Assembly (NCBI RefSeq): GCF_024298905.1
Contig: NZ_CP101154.1
Coordinates: 930,001 to 994,000 of the forward strand
Direction: 5' to 3'
DNA: 64,000 nucleotides
DNA from: Natronomonas marina
GTDB taxonomy: Archaea; Halobacteriota; Halobacteria; Halobacteriales; Haloarculaceae
Position numbers and translations under genes: made by a program. Below the pieces are notes generated by a model. It did not search any database. It had not been told where the DNA came from and saw only the letters and a program-made list of their open reading frames with translations. Of the stretch, positions 42,565-52,118 are shown piece after piece (position 1 is the stretch's first letter; every line of letters starts with the position of its first letter).

Positions 42565-42969
42565 ATGCCCACGCTCAAAGTCACCATCGGCGAACGTAAT
42601 CGCCTCGACCAGCGTACTCAACGCCGTATCAAGGCCGCTCAGGAAGGGGAAGACCTCGACGAAGCTCAGCCGGTTCTGAACTTCGGGTCGTACGCGGAAC
42701 TCAGTCGTATCCTCAGTCAGAAAAATCTGGAACTCTTGGACGCTATCTTCGAGTACGAACCCGAGAGCATCCGAGAAGCAGCCGAACTGGTAGACCGGGA
42801 CTACAAACAGGTCCACCGGAACCTCTCGGAGCTCGAAGACGTCGGTGTCATCGAGTTCGAAGGCGGCGGCCCCGGGCGAGCGAAGAAGCCGATTCTGGCT
42901 TATGATGGTCTCGAAATCGACATTCCGTTCGCTGGATCAGAGGATAGTACAGAGACGGCAGCGCCGTGA
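42565..42969 (+). CDS. HVO_A0114-type winged-helix DNA-binding protein, putative antitoxin
   Basis: 134 residues. The central winged helix has AELSRILSQKNLELLDAI, then SIREAAELVDRDYKQVHRNL as recognition helix, and the wing VIEFEGGGPGRAKKP. The type matches haloarchaeal HVO_A0114-family regulators, found with TumE-like proteins. Likely binds the palindrome upstream of the pair and neutralises or represses the toxin-like gene. Convergent with secY. Confidence 0.8.
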   Translation: MPTLKVTIGERNRLDQRTQRRIKAAQEGEDLDEAQPVLNFGSYAELSRILSQKNLELLDAIFEYEPESIREAAELVDRDYKQVHRNLSELEDVGVIEFEGGGPGRAKKPILAYDGLEIDIPFAGSEDSTETAAP

Positions 42970-43022
42970 GAAAGTCGGAGCCTCAAACGATGTCGCTTCT
43001 AACAGCGTAATTATTTGGCCTT

Positions 43023-44537
43023 TTAGCCGAACATCTGGCGCATCATCGGGTGCATCTCCATCAGCTGCTCTTCGGCGATCTCCTCGTAGAGCTTGTAGGT
43101 GATGGAGACGGTCAAAAGCAGACCGGTGCCGGTGACCTGCCCGACGGTGCCGAGCATGTTCGCCATGACGGCCAGCAGGCCGACCAGCGCGCCGCCGATG
43201 ACGGTTACCTGCGGGATGTACCGCTCTAGGACCTTCTCGGTGACGCCGGGTGACTGCCGGAAGCCGGGAATCTGCATCCCGGAGTTCTGGATCTGCTTTG
43301 CGGTCGCGTTCGGTCCCATGCCGGTCGTCTCGACCCAGAAGACGGCGAAGATGGCGCCGCCGACGATCATGAACGTCAGGTCGATGCCGACCCGGATCAT
43401 GATCTGCCACGGTTCGGCAGCCGTCTGGCCGAGCCACCACATCCAGTCCTCCGGGGAGTAGATCGGCGCGACGTAGTAGAACAGCCCGCCGGTCGGGGTG
43501 GCGAACCCGCCACCGCCACCGGGGGTCGTGTACTGACCGAGCCACGGCAACCGCTCGCCGAACAGAACGATGGCACTCGCACCCTCGGGTGACTGCGAGT
43601 AGAGGATGCGGCCGAGGAACTGGACGTTGGCCTGCAGCGCCCGGACGAGGATCATCGGCAGGACGCTCGCGTAGATGAGTTTCACCGGGAACCGGCCCCG
43701 GGCGCCCTTCACCCGTGCGTGGCTGAGCGGAATCTCGATGCGGACCGACTCCGCGTAGACGACCACGACGAAGATGAAGAGCGTCGTCACGAGGCCGAGC
43801 AGCCGGCCGGGACCGAGGAACAGGTCCGACAGCCCCGCTATCGTCAGCGGCGAGGCCATCTCGACGCTCCCCGTGAGGATTCGGTACCACTGCGGGAAGA
43901 AGCCGATGTAGGTCCCGACGCCGCTCCACGAGAGGAACCCGCCGATGAGGCGCTGGCTCACGCCGGCGATGATGAACAGCCCGATACCGGAGCCGACCCC
44001 CCACTTGGAAATGATCTCGTCCATGTAGAGGATCAACATTCCGCCGATGAAGATCTGGAGGAACATCAGCCACGCCAGGGCGGTCGTACTGATGCCGATC
44101 TGGCCCGCGATTCGCGGGGACGGCGTGAGGAAGCCGGCGAACACCATCGGGGCCGCCGTCAGCGCCGTCATGATGATGACGAGCGTCTTCTGGAGGCCCT
44201 GGTACAGCGCCTGATCGCGGGGGTTCTCCTCGGTGTCGAGTCCGAGGAGGTCCGCACCGCCGAGCAGTTGCAGCACGATGGACGCCGTGACGATTGGACC
44301 GATCCCGACCTGCAGCAGCGACCCCTGGGCGCCGCCCAGGATGGAGCGGAACTGCCCGAAGATGTCCGACCCACCGGCCTCCGGGAGCCCGTATATCGGG
44401 ACGTTCGTCAGGAAGAAATACAGTACGAGCACGCCCGCCGTCCAGCCCAGCTTGCGCTTGAACGGGACGTGACCCGTCGGGCGCTTCACCGCGGGCAGGC
44501 GCGTGAGTACCGGTTCGGCGGCCTCCTTCCAGCTCAT
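43023..44537 (-). CDS. secY: Preprotein translocase subunit SecY
   Basis: 504-residue, ten-helix channel of the Sec translocon. Recognisable are the plug/first helices (LVLYFFLTNVPIYGLP), TM7 (MILVRALQANVQFLGRILYS) and the C-terminus YEEIAEEQLMEMHPMMRQMF. ATG 44537 directly follows the L15 stop with no gap. The stop (TAA at 43023-43025) lies by one copy of an 18-bp direct repeat whose other copy is at 42049-42066. Confidence 0.96.
   Translation of the reverse strand: MSWKEAAEPVLTRLPAVKRPTGHVPFKRKLGWTAGVLVLYFFLTNVPIYGLPEAGGSDIFGQFRSILGGAQGSLLQVGIGPIVTASIVLQLLGGADLLGLDTEENPRDQALYQGLQKTLVIIMTALTAAPMVFAGFLTPSPRIAGQIGISTTALAWLMFLQIFIGGMLILYMDEIISKWGVGSGIGLFIIAGVSQRLIGGFLSWSGVGTYIGFFPQWYRILTGSVEMASPLTIAGLSDLFLGPGRLLGLVTTLFIFVVVVYAESVRIEIPLSHARVKGARGRFPVKLIYASVLPMILVRALQANVQFLGRILYSQSPEGASAIVLFGERLPWLGQYTTPGGGGGFATPTGGLFYYVAPIYSPEDWMWWLGQTAAEPWQIMIRVGIDLTFMIVGGAIFAVFWVETTGMGPNATAKQIQNSGMQIPGFRQSPGVTEKVLERYIPQVTVIGGALVGLLAVMANMLGTVGQVTGTGLLLTVSITYKLYEEIAEEQLMEMHPMMRQMFG
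43027..43044 (-). repeat. Right copy of secY 3'-end direct repeat
   Basis: These bases encode the residues just before the SecY stop and match 42049-42066 exactly over 18 bp. The distance between copies is 978 bp, the length of the islet unit. Confidence 0.7.
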
Positions 44538-45050
44538 TTACGCTTCCTCGTTGGCCTCGTCCGTTGTATCTTTGTCGGCTTCTTCCTCGGCCTCGGCGGC
44601 CAGCTCCTCGCCGCGCTCCGAGAGGACGGCCTCGCCGCCCGCCTCCGCGAGCGTCTCGGCGGCGTCGTCGGAGAAGGCGTCGGCGACCACCTCGAGTTCG
44701 TTGTGGACGTGGCCGCCGCCGAGCACCTTCACGAGGTCGACCTCGTGGCCGTCCTCGACGACGTCGCGGGCGTCGACCCGGTAGCCGTCGCCGGACTCCT
44801 CGGCGACGCCCTCAGCGGCCAAGACGACCGCGTCCTCGTCGAGTTCGCGGACGTTGATCGTCTCGACGTCCCGCTTGACCTTCTGGGGCCGGTCGAAGCC
44901 GGACTTGCCGAGCGGTTCGTAGTTGTGGAACTCGTGTTTGTCGCGGCCCGCTCGCCCACGCCCGCCCCGGTGGCCGGCGCCGCGGCGGTTCTTGTGGGAG
45001 CCGCCGCCGTGCGTTCGGGAGCCGCGCTGTCGCCGTTTCTTGTTCGTCAT
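44538..45050 (-). CDS. rpl15: Ribosomal protein uL15
   Basis: 170 residues from ATG 45050. N-terminal Gly/Arg-rich rRNA-binding tail RTHGGGSHKNRRGAGHRGG, then a globular C-terminal part, ending in an acidic tail. Its start overlaps the L30 stop by one base (TAATG). It directly precedes secY, the conserved order in archaea. Confidence 0.95.
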   Translation of the reverse strand: MTNKKRRQRGSRTHGGGSHKNRRGAGHRGGRGRAGRDKHEFHNYEPLGKSGFDRPQKVKRDVETINVRELDEDAVVLAAEGVAEESGDGYRVDARDVVEDGHEVDLVKVLGGGHVHNELEVVADAFSDDAAETLAEAGGEAVLSERGEELAAEAEEEADKDTTDEANEEA

Positions 45051-45514
45051 TATCGCATCACCTCCAGCAGCTCGTCGATCCCCTCGGACGTGTGCTTGCC
45101 GAGCTGGCCCTTCTCGGTGGTGGGGTGTTTGATGCCGTCGTGGCCGCCCCGTGGCGGGTGCAGCCGCAGCGTCGGCGACAGCCCCTGCTCGGAGAGGGTC
45201 GTCTCCTCGTCGACCAGTGCCGACGCCAGCGCCGGCACGTCCGCGTAGTCGGTGTTCTCTTCGACCCACGCGTCGTCGACGTCGGCCGCGCCCTCGGCGG
45301 GCTCGGCGCGACGCTCGAGGAGCAGCGCCACGACGTCCTCGGAGGGCTCGCCGTGGGCCACCCAGTCGTTGACCTTCGTCACCATGCCGCGGTAGGCGTC
45401 GGTCTCCGGCACGAAGGTCGCGTGGTTGACCCGGCCGAGGTTCAGCATCTCCAAGGTGTCGGCGACGGCCTCGCTCTGGTTGACCTCGCCGCGGACCTGG
45501 ACGACCGCGATCAT
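45050..45514 (-). CDS. rpl30: Ribosomal protein uL30
   Basis: 154 residues, archaeal long form. N-terminal [20 protein letters not shown] and [15 protein letters not shown] are the classic L30 fold; the C-terminal extension [20 protein letters not shown] is archaeal/eukaryotic. Overlaps the S5 stop by 4 bases (ATGA). Confidence 0.95.
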   Translation of the reverse strand: MIAVVQVRGEVNQSEAVADTLEMLNLGRVNHATFVPETDAYRGMVTKVNDWVAHGEPSEDVVALLLERRAEPAEGAADVDDAWVEENTDYADVPALASALVDEETTLSEQGLSPTLRLHPPRGGHDGIKHPTTEKGQLGKHTSEGIDELLEVMR

Positions 45515-46143
45515 TCTACCACCTCGCGCTTCTCGAGGGTGCGCTCGGGGACGCGCGACTCGGCGGTCGCCGTCAGGGCGTTGAACGTCGCCTTGGCGAA
45601 GTTGACCGTCGTCCGCGTGTTGCCCGACGAGCGGGTCCAGATGTCCTCGATGCCGGCCAGTTCGAGGACGTGACGGACGGTCTCTCCGCCCGCCAGCCCC
45701 AGTCCACGCGGGGCGGGCTGGAGTTCGACCTCGACGCTGCCGGCCTTGCCGGTCGTCCGCAGCGCGACGGTGTGGGGGCGGCCGCAGCCGCACTCCCAGG
45801 ACCCACAGCCGCGGGAGACGTCGATGATGTTCAGCTTCGCGATGTCGATGGCCTTCTGGATGGCGCCACCGACCTGGTCGTCGCGGCCCTGCGCGTAGCC
45901 GACGAAGCCGTCGCGGTTGCCGACGACGACGACACACCGGAACTTCACCCGGCGGCCGGAGTCGGTCATCCGCTGGACCATGTTGATGTCCAGCACCTCG
46001 TCCTCCAGCCCCGGCAGGAGCTGGTCGACGATTTCGGGCTCCTTCAGCGGCAGCCCCGACTGCAGGGCGTCCCGCATCGAGGTGATCTCGTCCTCTGCGA
46101 CCTTCCGTCCGAGCCGCGTTCGCGGCTCCCATCCGTTACTCAT
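45511..46143 (-). CDS. rps5: Ribosomal protein uS5
   Basis: 210 residues from ATG 46143. The S5 double-stranded RNA-binding motif is [19 protein letters not shown] with [17 protein letters not shown]; the C-terminal domain includes [30 protein letters not shown] cysteine patch between them is typical of archaeal S5. Overlaps L18 by 8 bases. Confidence 0.95.
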   Translation of the reverse strand: MSNGWEPRTRLGRKVAEDEITSMRDALQSGLPLKEPEIVDQLLPGLEDEVLDINMVQRMTDSGRRVKFRCVVVVGNRDGFVGYAQGRDDQVGGAIQKAIDIAKLNIIDVSRGCGSWECGCGRPHTVALRTTGKAGSVEVELQPAPRGLGLAGGETVRHVLELAGIEDIWTRSSGNTRTTVNFAKATFNALTATAESRVPERTLEKREVVE

Positions 46144-46693
46144 AGTTGTCCTCCAGGCGCTCTCGCACCTCGTCGAAGTGGGCCGGAAGCTCCGCCGCGT
46201 CGAACTCGCCGCCGTAGAGGTCCTCCTCGAGGTCCTCGGCGTACTCCGCGATGTGGGAGCCGCGGGTCCGCTGCCAGTCGGCGAACACCGACTCGTTGTG
46301 CGGAATCTCCAGCCCCGCGTCGATTGCACCTTCCTGTACTGCGAACACCTTGTTGCCGGGCGTCGCCGTGTTGAGACCGATGTCGAGGACGGCCTCCTCG
46401 AGACCGGCCTCGAGTGCGCGCTTGCCGGCGAGGTAGCCGGTCAGGTACGCCGCGGGCAGGTTGCCCGTCGGCGCCTCCCAGCCGAACTCCGCCAGGTCGC
46501 CGGACACCGCGCTCGTGACCGTCTCGTCGCCCTGCGGGCTCGTGACTATCAGCTGCGCCCTGGTGTGGTTGTTGCTCTTGCGAGCGACCAGGCGTGGCTT
46601 GCCGGATTTCAGCAGGCGCAACCTCTGGTGGTAGTCCGTTCGGGCCTCGCGGCGACGCCGCATCGGCACCTTGTATCGTGGTCCTGTCGCCAT
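46136..46693 (-). CDS. rpl18: Ribosomal protein uL18
   Basis: 185 residues. Binds 5S rRNA: basic N-terminus [20 protein letters not shown] and [19 protein letters not shown]. The C-terminal helical extension is archaeal. One-base overlap with the L19e stop. Confidence 0.95.
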   Translation of the reverse strand: MATGPRYKVPMRRRREARTDYHQRLRLLKSGKPRLVARKSNNHTRAQLIVTSPQGDETVTSAVSGDLAEFGWEAPTGNLPAAYLTGYLAGKRALEAGLEEAVLDIGLNTATPGNKVFAVQEGAIDAGLEIPHNESVFADWQRTRGSHIAEYAEDLEEDLYGGEFDAAELPAHFDEVRERLEDNYE

Positions 46694-47142
46694 TATTGTT
46701 CACCGTAGTTGTCGTCGATGTACCGCTCTAGGTCCCCGACGCTGTCGAACTCGCCACCGCTGGCCATGTCGTACAGCTCCCGGTACTGCGAGCGGCTGAT
46801 TTCGCCGTCGTCGCGCAGGTCGCGGAGTTCGCGACGCTGTGCGCGGATGCGGCTCTGCCAGTCCTCCTTCTCGTTTTGCCGTGCGCCGGCCTTGCCCTTC
46901 CGGGAGCCGTGTCCCTTCCGGTGGCCGTAGGAGCGCTTCTCGTTGCGCTCGCGGGCCCGACCCCGGGAGTTGCCCTGGGTGTCCTCCGCCTCGATGACGC
47001 CCTCCTCGACGAGTTCTCGCACGTCGTCGCGGGTGATGGCGTCGGCGATTTCACCCTGGGAGTCGGGGTCGAACCAGACGCGGTTCTCCCCGACGCCGAG
47101 CACGTCGGCCGCCAGTCGCTTCTGTGCTTTCAGGTCAGTCAT
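46693..47142 (-). CDS. rpl19e: Ribosomal protein eL19
   Basis: 149 residues from ATG 47142. [20 protein letters not shown] and the basic middle [20 protein letters not shown] plus [10 protein letters not shown] are diagnostic. Overlaps L32e by 4 bases. Confidence 0.95.
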   Translation of the reverse strand: MTDLKAQKRLAADVLGVGENRVWFDPDSQGEIADAITRDDVRELVEEGVIEAEDTQGNSRGRARERNEKRSYGHRKGHGSRKGKAGARQNEKEDWQSRIRAQRRELRDLRDDGEISRSQYRELYDMASGGEFDSVGDLERYIDDNYGEQ

Positions 47143-48128
47143 TCTTCGACCTCCACTTCGACGTAGGTGGGGTTGAGGACGCGGATGCCTTCCTCTTCGG
47201 CGACCTCCTCGATGCGCTCGCGCTTGCGAGCGCCGACGGTCGAGCCGATTCGGACGGCTTCCGTGTCCCCGTCGACGCCGTCGAGGTCGTCGACGTTCTC
47301 GACGTGGACTTCCTCGAAGCCGCTGGGGTGCTTGCCGCGCACCGCCTTCGGCGTCCGGAAGCCCGCCTCGACCGTGTCGCCCTTCCCCTTGATGCCGCGG
47401 CGCTGCTTGGACAGCTGGCCGCGGGGGCGGCGCCACGATTTCGGCGTCCGCTTCTTCTTGTGGTAGTCCTGTCGGTTGAACTGCGGCTTGCCGACGCGGC
47501 GACGCTGCGTGAGGAGTCGCTCCTCCTCGTCGCTCAGATCGGGCGTCTTCTCGACGAGTCCGCGGGGCTGCAGTTCGGTCTCGACGTCCTCCTCTTCGGC
47601 CTCGGGTTCCGGCTCGTCCTCTTCGACCTCGGCGTCGGTCTCCTCGGCGACCTCCAGGTCGCCGACGTCGGCCTTGATGCGGGCCGCCAGGGCGTTTCCG
47701 ATGCCCTCGACCTCGGCGAGTTCCGACTGGCTGGCGCCGCGGACCGCGTCCACGGAGTCGTAGCCGGCCTCTCGGAGCGCCTCGGCCTTCGAGGCGCCGA
47801 CGCCGGCGATGTCCTCCAGTTCGGAGGGACCCTCGTCGGCGTCGTCGGCGTCGGCCGTCTCGTCGGCCTCGTCGGCCTCCGATTCGGCTTCCGGCTCGTC
47901 CTCGTCGACCTCGGCGTCGGTCTCGGAGTCGTCGTCGACCTCGAGGTCGCCGATGTCGCCCTTGATGCGGGCCGCCAGGGCGTCGCTGATGCCCTCGACG
48001 GCCGCCAGGTCATCCTGGCTCGCAGCCCGGAGGTCGTCGACCGACTCGTAGCCGGCCTCCCGGAGCGACTCGGCCTTCGCCTCGCCGATACCGCTTATGT
48101 CCGTCAGGTCGTCGTACTCGTCGCTCAT
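47139..48128 (-). CDS. rpl32e: Ribosomal protein eL32 with two N-terminal helix-hairpin-helix repeats
   Basis: 329 residues. Residues about 190-329 are the L32e fold ([38 protein letters not shown]). Haloarchaeal L32e usually has one N-terminal helix-hairpin-helix domain before an acidic linker and is about 235-245 residues long. Here that unit is duplicated: residues 7-64 and 103-160 are about 75 percent identical by eye, and the acidic linkers after each also resemble one another. The duplication keeps the frame and the 1- and 4-base overlaps with its neighbours. Confidence 0.93.
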   Translation of the reverse strand: MSDEYDDLTDISGIGEAKAESLREAGYESVDDLRAASQDDLAAVEGISDALAARIKGDIGDLEVDDDSETDAEVDEDEPEAESEADEADETADADDADEGPSELEDIAGVGASKAEALREAGYDSVDAVRGASQSELAEVEGIGNALAARIKADVGDLEVAEETDAEVEEDEPEPEAEEEDVETELQPRGLVEKTPDLSDEEERLLTQRRRVGKPQFNRQDYHKKKRTPKSWRRPRGQLSKQRRGIKGKGDTVEAGFRTPKAVRGKHPSGFEEVHVENVDDLDGVDGDTEAVRIGSTVGARKRERIEEVAEEEGIRVLNPTYVEVEVEE

Positions 48129-48661
48129 CAGACCTCACCTCGCTCGGGCGTCGCCGTGATGTAGACGCCGTCCTGGAAGACGCGGGTGTCCTTGTCGGGC
48201 ACGCGCGTCAGCTGTTCGATGTCGGCCGCCGTCTGGCCGACGTCCTCGATGCTCGGTCCGCGGATGGTCAGCTCCTCGCCGTCCACCTCGACGGTGGTGT
48301 CGCCGCGAACCGGGGTGCGGCGCGGCGCCTTCTCGCCGAGGAAGTTCTCGATGACGACCTCCTCGCCCTCCACGGCGACCTGCATCGGGAAGTGGGAATA
48401 GAAGACCTCCATCTCGTACTCCCAGCCCTCGGTCACGCCGTGGATCATGTTGGTGATGTGGCTGCGGAAGGTGCCGACCGTCGCGCGGGTCTTTGCGTCG
48501 TCGGCGTCGGTCTCGATGACGACCGACCCGTCCTCGATTTCGACCGTTATCTCGGGGTACCAGAGGCGTCGCGTGACGTTCCCCTCCTCGCCCTCGACGG
48601 TCAACTCGAGGTGGTCCATCGTCGCCGTGACCTCGTCCGGTATGTCGATTTCTTCGCGCAT
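48128..48661 (-). CDS. rpl6: Ribosomal protein uL6
   Basis: 177 residues from ATG 48661. Two related L6 domains: [20 protein letters not shown] in the first and [20 protein letters not shown]-like sequence in the second (actual start [11 protein letters not shown]). Archaeal feature [14 protein letters not shown]. Gap of 2 bases after S8; one-base overlap with L32e. Confidence 0.95.
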   Translation of the reverse strand: MREEIDIPDEVTATMDHLELTVEGEEGNVTRRLWYPEITVEIEDGSVVIETDADDAKTRATVGTFRSHITNMIHGVTEGWEYEMEVFYSHFPMQVAVEGEEVVIENFLGEKAPRRTPVRGDTTVEVDGEELTIRGPSIEDVGQTAADIEQLTRVPDKDTRVFQDGVYITATPERGEV

Positions 48662-48663
48662 GG

Positions 48664-49056
48664 TCAGTATACGTATGCGATCACCTGGCCACCGACGCCC
48701 TCTCTGCGGGCGTCGTAGTGGCTCATGATGCCGTGGCTGGTCGTGACGACGAGCGTCCCGTAGTCGCGGGCGGGGAGGAACCGCTTCTCCCACTTCTCGA
48801 ACTCGTCTGCGCCCGCCGAGTAGCGGGGCTTGACCGCGCCACACTCGTTGATCGCGCCTTTCAGTTCGACCTCGAATCGACCGGCCTTGCCGTCCTCGAC
48901 GAACTGGAAGCCGTCGATGTACCCGCGGTCGTAGAAGACCTCGAGCACGGAACCGATCTCGTTCGAGGCGGGCTCTATCGTCTGGTCTAGGTGGCCGACG
49001 CTCTCGGCGTTGTCGAGTCCCGACAGCGCGCTGGCCAGTGGATCGTTGTCCGCCAT
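48664..49056 (-). CDS. rps8: Ribosomal protein uS8
   Basis: 130 residues from ATG 49056. DPLASALSGLDNAE at the N-terminus and the C-terminal rRNA-binding TLVVTTSHGIMSHYDARREG are diagnostic. Two bases separate it from S14 and from L6. Confidence 0.95.
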   Translation of the reverse strand: MADNDPLASALSGLDNAESVGHLDQTIEPASNEIGSVLEVFYDRGYIDGFQFVEDGKAGRFEVELKGAINECGAVKPRYSAGADEFEKWEKRFLPARDYGTLVVTTSHGIMSHYDARREGVGGQVIAYVY

Positions 49057-49058
49057 TG

Positions 49059-49226
49059 TTAGCTGTACTTCTTGAATCCCATGCCGCGGGCGACCTCGCG
49101 GAAGCACTGTCGGCACAGCCAGATGTCGTACTTGCCGACGAGACCCTGCTCGCGCCCGCAGCGCTGACACGCCTCGAGCTGGCCGGTTCGCTTCGCGGCC
49201 TGCTCGCCTGTTTCCTGTTCTGTCAT
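49059..49226 (-). CDS. rps14: Ribosomal protein uS14 (zinc-binding)
   Basis: 55 residues, too small for many gene callers. Reads [20 protein letters not shown] then [20 protein letters not shown] and [15 protein letters not shown]. The four zinc cysteines are in EACQRCGRE and WLCRQCFRE. Four-base overlap with L5, two-base gap to S8. Confidence 0.94.
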   Translation of the reverse strand: MTEQETGEQAAKRTGQLEACQRCGREQGLVGKYDIWLCRQCFREVARGMGFKKYS

Positions 49227-49753
49227 TCGGATACCTCCACGTCGAAGTTCGATTCGAGGAACGCGATGGCGTCCTCGGCGTTCAGTCGGTGCCGCGACGG
49301 AATCGAACGGGACACCTTGTCCCGCTTTTTGACACGGTAACCGGGCCGGACGAGGTTCACCGTCACGTCCAGCCCGTAGATGCCGATCTCGGGGTCGTAC
49401 TCCTGGCCCGGGAACTCGGTGTGCTCCTCGACGCCGAAGCTGAAGTTACCGGTCTCGTCGAACTGCGACGCCGAGACGTCGGCAAGCGGCAGCGCGGTCT
49501 CGAGGAACGACTCCGCGTCGGCACCGCGGAGGGTCACCTTCGCGCCGATGGGGTCGCCCTCCCGGACGTTGAAGTCCTGGATGGTCCGTTCGGCGGTCGT
49601 CCGCACGGGCTTTTGCTCCGTAATCTCGCCGAGGATCTCCTCGGCCTGGGCCAGCGGCTCGCCGCCGCGCCCGATGCCCATGTGGACGACGACCTTCTCG
49701 ACGGCCGGTTCCCGCATCTCGTGGAACTCGCCGGCCTCCGATTCGGAGCTCAT
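49223..49753 (-). CDS. rpl5: Ribosomal protein uL5
   Basis: 176 residues. Contacts 5S rRNA and P-site t[23 protein letters not shown] and the C-terminal [20 protein letters not shown] are diagnostic. Four-base overlaps on both sides. Confidence 0.95.
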   Translation of the reverse strand: MSSESEAGEFHEMREPAVEKVVVHMGIGRGGEPLAQAEEILGEITEQKPVRTTAERTIQDFNVREGDPIGAKVTLRGADAESFLETALPLADVSASQFDETGNFSFGVEEHTEFPGQEYDPEIGIYGLDVTVNLVRPGYRVKKRDKVSRSIPSRHRLNAEDAIAFLESNFDVEVSE

Positions 49754-50532
49754 TCGTCGTCACCTCCGTCGTCGGCCTCGTCGGCCGCTTCGGACTCCGC
49801 CTCGTCGGCCGCTTCGGACTCGTCCCCGGCGTCGGCGCCCTCGACGAAGTTCTCGTCGATGACGACGACGTACTCCTCGACGGTCTCGAAGTCGTCGTCG
49901 CCCTCGAAGTCCTCGATGAGGACGTTGTTGTCCGAGGAACCGGGCGTGACCTGAATCTCGTCGACGGTGCCGATGCGGCCGGCGTGGGCGCCCTGCACTG
50001 CCGTCACCAGCGCACCCTCCTCGTAGGTGAAGTGCGCGACGACCTCGTCGCCGTCGTTGGAGACGACGATGGAGTCGTTCGTGGCGTACTCGCCGTCCTC
50101 GACGAGCAGCGTCTGCCCGTCGTGCAGCGTCAACTGGGTGTCGCCGCCGGGTACCTGGCGCTTGCCCTCGATCTTGCCGAGTTTCGAGCCCGCCGAGTCC
50201 GCGTCGATGGGGGTCAGCGAGAGCCGACCGCCCTCGTCGGGGAACACGCGGTAGTGCTCCTCGCGCTCGCGGAACGTCAGGATGTCGAACATCCCGATCG
50301 GCCGGGCCTCGTCCGAGACCGGCGTCCCGTTGACCAGGACGCTGTCCTGGCCGAGCGCGAAGCGCGCTTCCTTCTTCGAGTCGACGTAGCCGAGCACGTC
50401 CCGCAGGACGATGAGCAGCGGCACGCCGCTCTCGCCGTGCGGACCCGCGTCCGCCTTCGTCGTGTAGGTCTCTTCCTTCCGCTCGACCGGCCAGGACTTC
50501 GGGACCGAGAGTCGCTTCTGGTGGTTACTCAT
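49750..50532 (-). CDS. rps4e: Ribosomal protein eS4
   Basis: 260 residues. N-terminal [20 protein letters not shown], an S4 RNA-binding segment ([20 protein letters not shown]), central eS4 domain and KOW. The last 35 residues are a highly acidic Glu/Asp/Ala repeat tail ([15 protein letters not shown]) longer than in most relatives. Four-base overlap with L24 and L5. Confidence 0.94.
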   Translation of the reverse strand: MSNHQKRLSVPKSWPVERKEETYTTKADAGPHGESGVPLLIVLRDVLGYVDSKKEARFALGQDSVLVNGTPVSDEARPIGMFDILTFREREEHYRVFPDEGGRLSLTPIDADSAGSKLGKIEGKRQVPGGDTQLTLHDGQTLLVEDGEYATNDSIVVSNDGDEVVAHFTYEEGALVTAVQGAHAGRIGTVDEIQVTPGSSDNNVLIEDFEGDDDFETVEEYVVVIDENFVEGADAGDESEAADEAESEAADEADDGGDDE

Positions 50533-50885
50533 TCGTCGTCCTCCTGGAGGCGCGCCTCGCGGCGGTCGTCCTCGAGGTCCAGTTCCGTCACCTGGACGTT
50601 GCTGGCGTCGAGGGCCCGCGGGACCTCCTCGCCGTCGGCCGTCTCGATGGTGACGTCCTCGACGTTGATTTCGGCGGCCCGGAGGTCGACGTCGACGACC
50701 TCGCCGGACTCGCCGGCGAAGTCGCCGCGCTGGACCTCGACGGTGTCGCCCTCGTTGACGCGGACGCTCCGCTGGCCGTACTCCTCGCGGAGTTCGCCGG
50801 ACAGCGGCGCCCGAACCTGCTTCTGCTTCTCGTGCAGCGTGGCGCGCTCCTGTCGGTTGCGCTGTTTGTGTGGTTGTCGGGTCAT
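50529..50885 (-). CDS. rpl24: Ribosomal protein uL24
   Basis: 118 residues with a KOW motif ([20 protein letters not shown]) that binds 23S rRNA near the exit tunnel. N-terminus [20 protein letters not shown] is the basic archaeal extension. One-base gap after L14. Confidence 0.95.
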   Translation of the reverse strand: MTRQPHKQRNRQERATLHEKQKQVRAPLSGELREEYGQRSVRVNEGDTVEVQRGDFAGESGEVVDVDLRAAEINVEDVTIETADGEEVPRALDASNVQVTELDLEDDRREARLQEDDE

Positions 50886-50886
50886 G

Positions 50887-51285
50887 CTATACTATCATCG
50901 TCGCCGTGCTGGCGATGGTACCGAACCGCTCCGCGACCTCGCGGGCGATGGGGCCCTTGAGTTCGGTGCCGCGGGGGTCCTCGTTCTCGTCGATGATGAC
51001 GGCCGCGTTGTCCTCGAACTTCAGGCGCGTGCCGTCGGGTCGACGGATGGGTTTTCGCTGGCGGATGATGACCGCCTCCAACACCTGCCGGCGCATCTCC
51101 GGGGTCCCCTTGGTGACCGAGACGGTCACCTTGTCACCCAGCCCCGCCTTCGGGTGGCGGTTCTTGGTGCCGGAGTACCCCGAGATGGAGATGACCTTCA
51201 GTTCGCGGGCGCCCGTGTTGTCGGCACAGTGGATGAGCGAGCCCTTCTCGAGGCCCTGCGTGACATCGGCGTTCAGCGCCTCCAT
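50887..51285 (-). CDS. rpl14: Ribosomal protein uL14
   Basis: 132 residues from ATG 51285, which overlaps the S17 stop as [25 protein letters not shown] and the [20 protein letters not shown] strands are diagnostic of L14 at the subunit interface. Confidence 0.95.
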   Translation of the reverse strand: MEALNADVTQGLEKGSLIHCADNTGARELKVISISGYSGTKNRHPKAGLGDKVTVSVTKGTPEMRRQVLEAVIIRQRKPIRRPDGTRLKFEDNAAVIIDENEDPRGTELKGPIAREVAERFGTIASTATMIV

Positions 51286-51629
51286 CACTCCTCACCTCCG
51301 TCGACGCTCACCACTACGTGGTTCTTCGTCTTCGAGAGCGGCCGTGTCTCTGCTATCTTCACGTCGTCGCCGACCGAGAGCGGTTCCAGTACCTCCGGTA
51401 CGTGGGCCGGAATCCGCGACCGCCGCTTCATGTAGCGGTCGTACTTGGGCACTTTCACCTCGTACTCTCGCTCGACGACGACCGTACGGTCCATGTCGGT
51501 CGAGACGACCGTCCCCTCGACGACCTGTCCGCGGACGGACAGCTCGCCGTAGAAGGGACACGTCTCGTAGTCGTACTCCTCCGGGTTTTCGGGCTCCGGA
51601 GGCGTTGGTACGTCGAGTCCTATTGCCAT
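51285..51629 (-). CDS. rps17: Ribosomal protein uS17
   Basis: 114 residues. OB fold: [20 protein letters not shown] followed by [20 protein letters not shown]. The N-terminal Pro-rich extension is archaeal. Overlaps the RNase P component gene by 10 bases, the largest overlap in this block. Confidence 0.95.
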   Translation of the reverse strand: MAIGLDVPTPPEPENPEEYDYETCPFYGELSVRGQVVEGTVVSTDMDRTVVVEREYEVKVPKYDRYMKRRSRIPAHVPEVLEPLSVGDDVKIAETRPLSKTKNHVVVSVDGGEE

Positions 51630-51910
51630 AGTGAACCTCCATCCGATTCGGTGCGTCGGGCGGGCCGAGCGACGAGTCGCTCGCCGTCGACCAGCACGTC
51701 GACGGTCGACCCGTCGTCGGTGACGGTAAAGCGGAACGTCGCCGCCGCCTTCGGCACCTGTTTGACCCCCTCGCTCGTCGCCACGAGCAGCGTCTGCATC
51801 GTCTCGTCGACGACACGGCCGGCTATCCCGACCAGGTCGTCGTTCGACGATTCTTCGACCTCGACGTCGAGGCCGGCGAGTTCGTGGCGGACGAGCGACT
51901 CGGGGGTCAT
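51620..51910 (-). CDS. rnp1: RNase P protein component 1 (Rpp29/Pop4)
   Basis: 96 residues from ATG 51910. Sm-like beta-barrel protein of archaeal RNase P. Landmarks are [20 protein letters not shown] and [20 protein letters not shown], and the gene occupies its conserved site between L29 and S17. Four-base overlap with L29. Confidence 0.92.
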   Translation of the reverse strand: MTPESLVRHELAGLDVEVEESSNDDLVGIAGRVVDETMQTLLVATSEGVKQVPKAAATFRFTVTDDGSTVDVLVDGERLVARPARRTESDGGSLWQ

Positions 51911-52116
51911 GCTTCCAGATCGCCCTCCTCGCGCTGAATCGTCTTCAGCCGGGCGATGGTCCGCTTCAGCTCGCCGATGCGGCCCGGGTTCTCCGGGGCG
52001 CCACCGGCTGCGAGTACCGCCTTCTCGTTGAGGAGCTCGGTCTCGAGCTGTTCCAGCTCCGCCTCGCGCTCGGCGGGCGTCATGTCGCGGATCTCCTCGA
52101 CGTGCAGGATGGCCAT
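51907..52116 (-). CDS. rpl29: Ribosomal protein uL29
   Basis: 69 residues, two antiparallel helices: [20 protein letters not shown] and [20 protein letters not shown]. Located near the tunnel exit. Two-base gap after S3. Confidence 0.95.
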   Translation of the reverse strand: MAILHVEEIRDMTPAEREAELEQLETELLNEKAVLAAGGAPENPGRIGELKRTIARLKTIQREEGDLEA

Positions 52117-52118
52117 CG

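Noticed and set aside
42970-43022. Terminator-like structure between the HTH gene and secY
   Set aside because: Only a short A/T stretch (GTAATTATTTGGCCTTTTA) is visible; it may end transcripts from either side but no hairpin supports a specific call.
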